NCBI RefSeq assembly: GCF_013030945.1
Contig: NZ_JABBXF010000021.1
Location: forward strand, 62,001 to 126,000
Direction of reading: 5' to 3'
DNA: 64,000 nt
DNA from: Streptomyces morookaense
GTDB taxonomy: Bacteria; Actinomycetota; Actinomycetes; Streptomycetales; Streptomycetaceae
How positions within the stretch are numbered: position 1 is the first letter of the stretch; each line of letters begins with the position of its first letter. Below, in pieces: positions 63,954 through 64,000 of this stretch. The notes below the pieces were generated by a model, which was not told where the DNA came from, ran no database searches, and saw only the letters and a program-made list of their open reading frames with translations. A program made the position numbers and the translations under genes.

Positions 63954-64000
63954 CGTACCGTCGTATCAGCGGCCTATGATGGAGACTCGCGTCTTCGCGG

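Overview
The window is high-GC DNA with GTG/TTG starts, Tat and lipoprotein signals, a mycothiol-type isomerase family, WhiA and an ANTAR regulator. All of this points to Streptomyces or a very close relative. From about 18.3 kb to the end, gene order follows the conserved chromosomal core as I recall it from S. coelicolor: ANTAR regulator, liv transporter, polA, rpsA, coaE, uvrB, uvrA, uvrC, rapZ, yvcK, whiA, gap, pgk, tpiA, secG.

The notable region is 6.0-18.1 kb. An organofluorine gene cluster lies between pyruvate kinase and a tRNA-Leu gene. It encodes a fluorinase (flA) with every known active-site residue at the same position as in the S. cattleya enzyme. It also encodes a 5'-fluoro-5'-deoxyadenosine phosphorylase (flB), a fluorothreonine transaldolase made of an SHMT-like domain fused to a class II aldolase-like domain (fthA), a YbaK-type tRNA-editing protein (fthB-like), an EamA exporter (fthC-like), an S-adenosylhomocysteine hydrolase (flI-like) and a CPA2 cation/proton antiporter (flH-like). 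Three regulators accompany them: two LuxR types with degenerate receiver domains and one XRE-cupin protein. Two DUF190 genes, a family often found beside fluoride channel genes, sit one near each end. The expected pathway runs SAM + fluoride to 5'-FDA (FlA), then 5-fluoro-ribose-1-phosphate (FlB), then fluoroacetaldehyde by enzymes not in the window, then 4-fluorothreonine (FthA). FlI would remove the inhibitor SAH, FthB would clear fluorothreonyl-tRNA and FthC would export the product. No fluoroacetyl-CoA thioesterase (flK) and no CrcB/Fluc channel were found.

Left of the cluster are the end of a siderophore decarboxylase gene and a lysine N-hydroxylase (desAB-like), a Tat-exported 5'-nucleotidase, a SIMPL-domain protein and pyruvate kinase. 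Right of it are a branched-chain amino-acid ABC transporter (five genes), a hotdog thioesterase, an FdhF/YdeP-like oxidoreductase and polA. These are followed by small membrane-protein genes, the helicase hrpB, a methyltransferase, rpsA with a clear promoter and terminator, coaE, ogt, a phosphodiesterase, uvrB, terD/terC-like genes, an MFS transporter, uvrA, a Rieske lipoprotein, a secreted cysteine protease pair, uvrC-rapZ-yvcK-whiA and the glycolytic gap-pgk-tpiA-secG set.

Two patterns cut across the genes. First, polA, uvrB and uvrC, and more weakly uvrA, carry RecA-NDp (PafBC)-type DNA-damage promoters; in the first three the promoter sits so close to the start codon that the mRNAs should be leaderless. 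Second, a 16-base sequence, GCGCGGGGAACTGCGC, occurs five times in gene-end positions next to GC-rich hairpins.
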